Of a stretch of DNA of 9,602 nt, positions 6,333 to 9,602 are shown piece after piece. Numbering within the stretch: the stretch's first letter is position 1; each line of letters starts with the position of its first letter. The notes beneath the pieces are model-generated. The model made no database searches. It was not told where the DNA came from and was given only the letters and a program-made list of their open reading frames with translations. Source of the DNA: Gemmatimonadota bacterium (lineage in GTDB: Bacteria; Gemmatimonadota; Gemmatimonadetes; Longimicrobiales; Longimicrobiaceae). Position numbers and translations under genes: made by a program. The stretch lies in assembly GCA_019348475.1 (NCBI GenBank), contig JAHWJJ010000146.1, forward strand, positions 1-9,602, read 5' to 3'.

Positions 6333-7163
6333 TCAGAACCACTCGGTCCGTGCGTCCCGTTCCATCTCACGGCGCAGCGCGTCGCGCTCGGCCACCGCGG
6401 CCAGGTGGTAGCCGTTGATCACGGGGTCTCCGGGAACGCGGTCCAGCGCCTGCGCCGTGAGCTGCACCAGCCGGTCCAGCGCGGCCATGCGCGTCTCCGG
6501 CGTGTTTCCCGACGCCGGGTCGGCGATGGCGGCCAGCCGCTGCAGCGCGCCCATGTACGCCGCCTGCGCCTGCATCAGGTCGCGCGCCGCCCGGTCCGCC
6601 TCCGCCGCCGTCGCCCGCCGCGGCGCCGTGCGCGGGGGCGCGACCACGTGCGCCGTAGAGGTCTGATCGGAGGGACCCTGGTTCATCGCCAGCCGCGCGC
6701 CGCTGCCGCCCACCGGCGCGGGCGTCTGCATGACGTACGTCACCTCGGGCGCACTGATGGGCGAGGCGGGGCGCGAGGCGGTGCGCGGCGCCTGGGCGGG
6801 CGCGGGATCCAGCGTCGCGACGGAGGGGGCCCCCGGCGTGCGCCAGAGCAGGGCGCCGGCGGCCCCGCCCATCAGGAACAGGGCGAGGGACGCGGCGATG
6901 CGCAGGTGCACGCGGCTGATCCCCAGGACGCGAACGCCGGCGGGGGCGCAAATCAGCTTCTCCTCCAGCAGCCGGGCCTCCACCGCCGCCCACAGCGACG
7001 GCGGCACCTGCGGATCGTCCATCGCGGCCAGCGCCTGCGTCTGGGCGCGCATCTCCGCCAGCTCGCGGCGGCACACCAGGCACCCGCGCAGGTGCTCCGC
7101 CTCGCCGGGCTCGGCGGGCTCGTCCACCAGGCGGGCGAGCTGCTCCAGATCTAGATGCTGCAT
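6333..7163 (-). CDS. Zinc-finger (zf-HC2) anti-sigma factor, single-pass membrane protein
   Basis: The product has 276 residues. The N-terminus carries the zinc-binding anti-sigma signature HLRGCLVC: His24, Cys28, Cys31 in HxxxCxxC spacing. This domain normally clamps an ECF sigma factor on the cytoplasmic side. A membrane segment lies at about 87-107 (IAASLALFLMGGAAGALLW). A Pro/Ala/Ser-rich periplasmic linker (110-185) follows, then a charged helical C-terminal domain (187-276) that is not a family I recognise. The ATG lies inside the 3' end of the sigma gene (13-nt overlap), with GAGGAG five bases before it, indicating tight co-translation. The cognate partner is clearly the overlapping sigma factor. 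How it is inactivated (proteolysis, ligand or redox) cannot be read from the sequence. Confidence 0.88.
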   Translation of the reverse strand: MQHLDLEQLARLVDEPAEPGEAEHLRGCLVCRRELAEMRAQTQALAAMDDPQVPPSLWAAVEARLLEEKLICAPAGVRVLGISRVHLRIAASLALFLMGGAAGALLWRTPGAPSVATLDPAPAQAPRTASRPASPISAPEVTYVMQTPAPVGGSGARLAMNQGPSDQTSTAHVVAPPRTAPRRATAAEADRAARDLMQAQAAYMGALQRLAAIADPASGNTPETRMAALDRLVQLTAQALDRVPGDPVINGYHLAAVAERDALRREMERDARTEWF

Positions 7164-7714
7164 GCCATCTCCTCTTCTGCGGACTCTTCTTCGGGCTGCG
7201 GCGTCAGCAGCCGGCGCATCCGCGCGCGTGCCTTGAACAGCTGGCTCTTGCACGTTCCCGGGTTCACGCCCAGCATCTGCCCGATCTCCTCGTGCGTGTA
7301 GCCCTCCACGTCGTGCAGCACCAGCACCTTGCGCATCCCCTCGGGCAGGCGCTCCATCGCCCGTTCCAGGTTCAGGCGAAGGACGGTGCGCTCCGCGGCC
7401 GGGCGCACGGAAAAGCTGTCGTCCATGGGCGCCTCGCGCCCCGCCTTGCGCATCCGCGAGCGGCGGCCGTGCAGGGCGCTGTTGACGGCGATGCGGTGCA
7501 GCCAGGTGGTGAAGCGCGAGTCGCCGCGAAAGGTGGGAAGGGCGCGAATCGCCCGCACCCACGCCTCCTGGGCCCAGTCTTCGGCCAGCGCGTCGTCGTG
7601 GCCGGCCAGGCGTTTGACGACGGCGTACACCCGCCCGGCGTGGCGCTGGTACAGCTCGCGCACCGCCCCGCCGTCGCCCTGCCTGGCCTGCTGGATCAGA
7701 TGGTTGTCGTCCAT
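7151..7714 (-). CDS. ECF-type RNA polymerase sigma factor
   Basis: The 187-residue protein has the two domains of ECF (group 4) sigma factors and lacks region 1 and region 3. Sigma2 spans about 18-90, with LYQRHAGRVYAVVKRL and then DWAQEAWVRAIRALPTFRGDSRFTTWLHRIAVN, the -10 recognition and core-binding part. Sigma4 spans about 113-170, with LPEGMRKVLVLHDVEGYTHEEIGQMLGV and a recognition helix NPGTCKSQLFKARARMR, which contacts the -35 element. The acidic tail EEESAEEE is unusual but low-complexity. The ATG at 7714 matches the family N-terminus; its ribosome site is weak. It heads the operon sigma, anti-sigma, double PDZ. I could not find a GGAAC-type autoregulated promoter in the upstream gap, so autoregulation is unproven. 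Confidence 0.92.
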   Translation of the reverse strand: MDDNHLIQQARQGDGGAVRELYQRHAGRVYAVVKRLAGHDDALAEDWAQEAWVRAIRALPTFRGDSRFTTWLHRIAVNSALHGRRSRMRKAGREAPMDDSFSVRPAAERTVLRLNLERAMERLPEGMRKVLVLHDVEGYTHEEIGQMLGVNPGTCKSQLFKARARMRRLLTPQPEEESAEEEMACSI

Positions 7715-8055
7715 GGTCCGTTCGCGGGTCCGGCGTGTGTGATGCCGGCGGTGCGGAGAGGGTTGCCTGGCGGAACAGGGAACAGCGAACAGGGAATCGC
7801 CTGCAAGGGCAGTGGGTCGCGATGTGGAGAGTCCCGCGTTGGGCAGGCGCCCCCATCCCCGGCCCACAAAACTGTAGTGGAGGGAGAAACTTCATCCTCC
7901 ACCCACGCGGTCCCGGCGCGAACAAGTGCACGGAGTCGCCGTATCCATCGACAACGCTTCGAATTATCCTTCTCCGACGGCTGCGGTGCGGCCACTTTCG
8001 CACTTTCGCACTTTCGCACTTTCGCACTTTCGCACTCCCGCACTCCCGCACTCCC
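7715..8055. other. Divergent intergenic region between the sigma operon and dinB
   Basis: This 341-bp region should carry the promoters of both divergent units. It holds a heptamer array and an octamer array (listed separately) and an inverted repeat GTGGAGG (7877-7883) / CCTCCAC (7896-7902) with a 12-base spacer. GATAAT on the minus strand (near 7969) is a possible -10 without a good -35. I saw no convincing promoter pair, no GGAAC-type ECF motif and no obvious LexA dyad. Open frames crossing it translate to repeat-driven or low-complexity peptide and I do not consider them genes. Confidence 0.5.
7771..7798. repeat. Imperfect heptanucleotide tandem repeat, four units
   Basis: Four seven-base units follow each other without gaps: CGGAACA, GGGAACA, GCGAACA, GGGAATC. 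The core is GAACA. It resembles the short tandemly repeated words scattered between genes in some large bacterial genomes. It lies 57 bp upstream of the sigma start. Confidence 0.6.
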
Positions 8056-8056
8056 G
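7993..8056. repeat. Octanucleotide tandem array, 5x CACTTTCG + 3x CACTCCCG
   Basis: Eight uninterrupted eight-base units cover 64 bp: five exact copies of CACTTTCG (7993-8032), then three exact copies of CACTCCCG (8033-8056). The last G of the array is also the first base of the proposed dinB GTG start. Because the unit is not a multiple of three, all three frames read the same eight-residue peptide cycle and none contains a stop. Exact identity inside each block suggests recent slippage or amplification. Confidence 0.95.
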
Positions 8057-9291
8057 TGCCTCCCCGGATCCTCCTCGCCGACTGCGACTCGTATTTCGTC
8101 CGGTGCGCCATGCTGGCGGACCCGGAGGGGGCGGGCAGGTCGGAGCTGGTGATCGTGGGGGGGAGCGCCAGCGCGCGCGGAGTGGTGACGTCCGCATCCT
8201 ACGCGGCGCGCAGGTTCGGCGTGCACGCGGGGATGCCCATGGGTGCGGCGATGCGCCTGTGCCCCAACGCGGTGGTGGTACCCGTGCCGGGCGAGATGGT
8301 GTCGCGCAAGCACCACGAGGTGCGCGCGGTGCTGGACGAGTTCTCGCCCGTGGTGGAAGCGGCCAGCGTGGACGAGTTCTACCTGGACCTCACCGGCACC
8401 GAGATGCTGTACCACGGCGAGCCGCTGCAAGCCACCGCGCGGCGCATTCAGCGGGCGGTGATGGACCGCACCGGCATCAGCATCTCCATCGGCGGCGCCA
8501 CGGGACGCACGCTGGCCAAGATGGCGGCGTCGGTCGACAAGCCCTTCGGCGTGCACGTGGTTCCGCCGGGCGGCGAGGCGCAGTTCATGGCGCGGCTGCA
8601 GCTGGCCGACATCCCCGGCGTGGGGCCGGCCCTCGCGGAGTCGCTGCGGCGGCGCGGCGCCACGGCGGTGCGCGACCTGATCCCCATCGACCTCCCCACA
8701 CTGGTCTCCTGGGTGGGCGAGTCGCGCGGCACGTGGCTGTACCACCTGGTGCGCGGCGAAGACGCGGGGCGCGTGACGGCGCGCCGACCGCAGAAGTCCG
8801 TCTCGCACGAACGCACCTTCGCAAAGGACGTCGCCGATCCCGAAGAGCTGGAGACGCGGCTGATGATGCTGGCCGCCGACACCGGCGCCTCGCTGCGCGC
8901 GGAGGGGCTGCGCGCCCGCACCGTCACGGTGCGCATCCGCTACTCCGACTTCACCGACCGGTCCGCCGCGCGCACCGCCCCCGACCCCATGGAAAGCGAC
9001 CGCGCGATCTTCGCCATCGCGCGCGAGCTGCTTTCCGGGCTGCTGGCGCGGCGCGGCGGCGGCGTGCGGCTGCTGGGTGTGGGAGTGTCGAAGCTGGTGG
9101 GGGACGAGGAGGACGACCTGGTGCTGTTCGGCGACACCCCCGGCGGCGCGGAGACCGAGCGGGACCGGAAGCTGGCGGAGGCGGCGGACCGGCTGGCGGG
9201 AAAGTACGGCAAAGGCGCCCTGGTCCCCGCGCGCATCGCCAACCGCTCGCCCAGGGACGGCACCCGCGGCCGCGGCGGCTCGCAGGAGTAA
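8056..9291 (+). CDS. dinB: Y-family DNA polymerase (DNA polymerase IV type)
   Basis: This polymerase copies damaged or blocked templates with low fidelity and no proofreading. The 411-residue product has the family order: palm start ILLADCDSYF with catalytic Asp9 and likely steric gate Phe14, fingers SYAARRFGVHAGMPMGAAMRLCP (48-70), second catalytic pair SVDEFYLD (Asp106, Glu107), thumb/HhH DIPGVGPALAESLRRRGA (185-202), and little finger starting KSVSHERTF (247-255). DLVLF (354-358) looks like a sliding-clamp-binding motif, here followed by about 50 further residues. The Glu common after the steric gate region (FFxxVE) is Ala here. GTG at 8056 is the only start just before the palm; its leader is the pyrimidine-rich octamer array with no ribosome site. 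The next ATG (8110) would delete catalytic Asp9, so GTG or an unusual upstream start must be used. Confidence 0.88.
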   Translation: MPPRILLADCDSYFVRCAMLADPEGAGRSELVIVGGSASARGVVTSASYAARRFGVHAGMPMGAAMRLCPNAVVVPVPGEMVSRKHHEVRAVLDEFSPVVEAASVDEFYLDLTGTEMLYHGEPLQATARRIQRAVMDRTGISISIGGATGRTLAKMAASVDKPFGVHVVPPGGEAQFMARLQLADIPGVGPALAESLRRRGATAVRDLIPIDLPTLVSWVGESRGTWLYHLVRGEDAGRVTARRPQKSVSHERTFAKDVADPEELETRLMMLAADTGASLRAEGLRARTVTVRIRYSDFTDRSAARTAPDPMESDRAIFAIARELLSGLLARRGGGVRLLGVGVSKLVGDEEDDLVLFGDTPGGAETERDRKLAEAADRLAGKYGKGALVPARIANRSPRDGTRGRGGSQE

Positions 9292-9401
9292 GGCACTCCC
9301 AAAATCAACCCAGGTTCAGTGATCCTGCTGCGGGGAGGCGCCGCGCCGCAATCTTTTCGTAGGAGGAGCTTGGCGCGACCGAAGGACCTGCCCGGGACGA
9401 C

Positions 9402-9523
9402 CTGAATGAAAAGCATGCGTGGACAGATTTTCAGCGGGTATCGCGGGCTCCGCGCCGCGCCCCCCTCCGATCGCTTAGGCTCACACCTCCCCCGAAACTG
9501 CCGCGGGAGGTTGACTGCTTTCA
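9402..9523 (+). repeat. Dispersed intergenic element, copy B (behind dinB)
   Basis: This is the partner of copy A (5095-5198), in the opposite genomic orientation. Shared blocks in order: CTGAATG, AAAAG, GGACAGAT, TCCGCGCCGCGC, CTCCG-TCGCT-AGGCTC, CACCTCCCCCGAAA, GGGAGGTTGA and CTGC-CTTTCA. It carries about 19 extra bases (around 9430-9448) between the GGACAGAT and TCCGCGCC blocks. The hairpin arms ACCTCCCCCG and CGCGGGAGGT pair at nine of ten positions. It begins 110 bp after the dinB stop and is followed by a terminator. Confidence 0.75.
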
Positions 9524-9527
9524 GAAG

Positions 9528-9563
9528 AAGGGCCCGCGGAGGATTGCTCCCCCGCGGGCCTTT
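9528..9563 (+). terminator. Probable intrinsic terminator
   Basis: GGCCCGCGG (9531-9539) and CCGCGGGCC (9552-9560) are exact complements. Flanking AAG/TTT pairs, including one G-U, extend the stem to 12 bp. A TTTGCTCGT tail follows. The T-run is short, so efficiency is uncertain. It probably ends the dinB transcript after repeat copy B. Confidence 0.65.
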
Positions 9564-9602
9564 GCTCGTCCGGGGGGCAGCACAAAAAAACCGCCAGGCG
9601 CG

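Larger units (their letters stand above)
9292..9602. other. Gene-free right end
   Basis: These 311 bp carry no supported gene. After the dinB stop come about 110 bp without recognised structure, including AGGAGGAGC followed by a 12-codon TTG-started frame (9370-9405) too short to call. Then come repeat copy B and a terminator hairpin. The last bases, A7 at 9584-9590 followed by CCGCCAGGCGCG, read on the minus strand as the 3' arm plus T-run of another terminator whose 5' arm lies outside the window, so a minus-strand gene may converge from the right. Confidence 0.5.

Noticed and set aside
5430..7154. Long plus-strand open frame opposite the PDZ and anti-sigma genes
   Set aside because: It is antisense to two genes with recognisable domains, His/Arg/Gly-rich without any family motif, and typical of the spurious open frames that high GC produces.
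7735..8055. N-terminal extension of DinB of about 107 residues
   Set aside because: The upstream frame is open but translates to unrelated low-complexity peptide plus the repeat peptide; the family begins right at ILLADCD.
7993..8056. CRISPR array
   Set aside because: Units are eight bases with no spacers; this is a simple tandem repeat and there are no cas genes.
7696..8808. Minus-strand open frame through dinB and the octamer array
   Set aside because: Its Cys/Glu/Ser/Lys-repeat stretch is just the octamer array translated in reverse; the rest is antisense to DinB.
8940..9416. Minus-strand open frame across the dinB 3' end
   Set aside because: Ser/Arg/Pro-rich antisense shadow, starting inside repeat copy B, with no domain.

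Overview
The window is very GC-rich and its reading frames fit a free-living Gram-negative-type bacterium. Secreted proteins have Sec signal peptides, one predicted product looks like an outer-membrane barrel, and there is a double-PDZ periplasmic protein. Anti-sigma-like proteins carrying AMPK/isoamylase-type glycogen-binding modules, together with this base composition, make Gemmatimonadota (Longimicrobium-like) my best guess. That assignment is inference from style and not from a marker gene. No rRNA, tRNA, CRISPR array, transposase or phage gene is visible.

Layout. (1) 1-2041, minus strand: a run of three genes. The order of transcription is a membrane-anchored anti-sigma-like protein ending in a glycogen-binding module, then a GTG-started exported barrel-like protein ending in the same kind of module (4-nt stop/start overlap), then a small exported protein cut by the window edge. 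(2) 2293-3249, plus: a divergent MurB, cell-wall UDP-MurNAc synthesis. (3) 3545-3775, plus: a small KTSC-domain protein. (4) 3915-4919, plus: an exported M23 (LytM-type) peptidase with a plausible sigma70-type promoter and a strong 16-bp terminator hairpin. (5) 7714-5214, minus: an apparent operon of ECF sigma factor, zinc-finger anti-sigma factor (13-nt overlap) and a secreted double-PDZ protein without a protease domain. (6) 8056-9291, plus: a Y-family DNA polymerase (DinB type), divergent from the sigma operon. (7) 9292-9602: gene-free, with a repeat element and a terminator.

The most notable non-coding structures are three. First, eight octanucleotide units (five CACTTTCG, then three CACTCCCG) run directly into the only plausible dinB start codon. 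Second, the same 341-bp gap holds a short heptamer array. Third, a roughly 105-120 bp intergenic element is present twice, once behind the PDZ gene and once behind dinB. It has the same orientation relative to the upstream gene both times and contains a conserved CCTCCCCCG-type hairpin.

Functionally the window mixes envelope biogenesis (MurB, M23 peptidase), a probable envelope-sensing sigma/anti-sigma/PDZ module, a glycogen-module cluster of unknown role, and translesion DNA synthesis. No single pathway links them all. The glycogen-module cluster and the sigma/PDZ operon are the best candidates for under-described systems.
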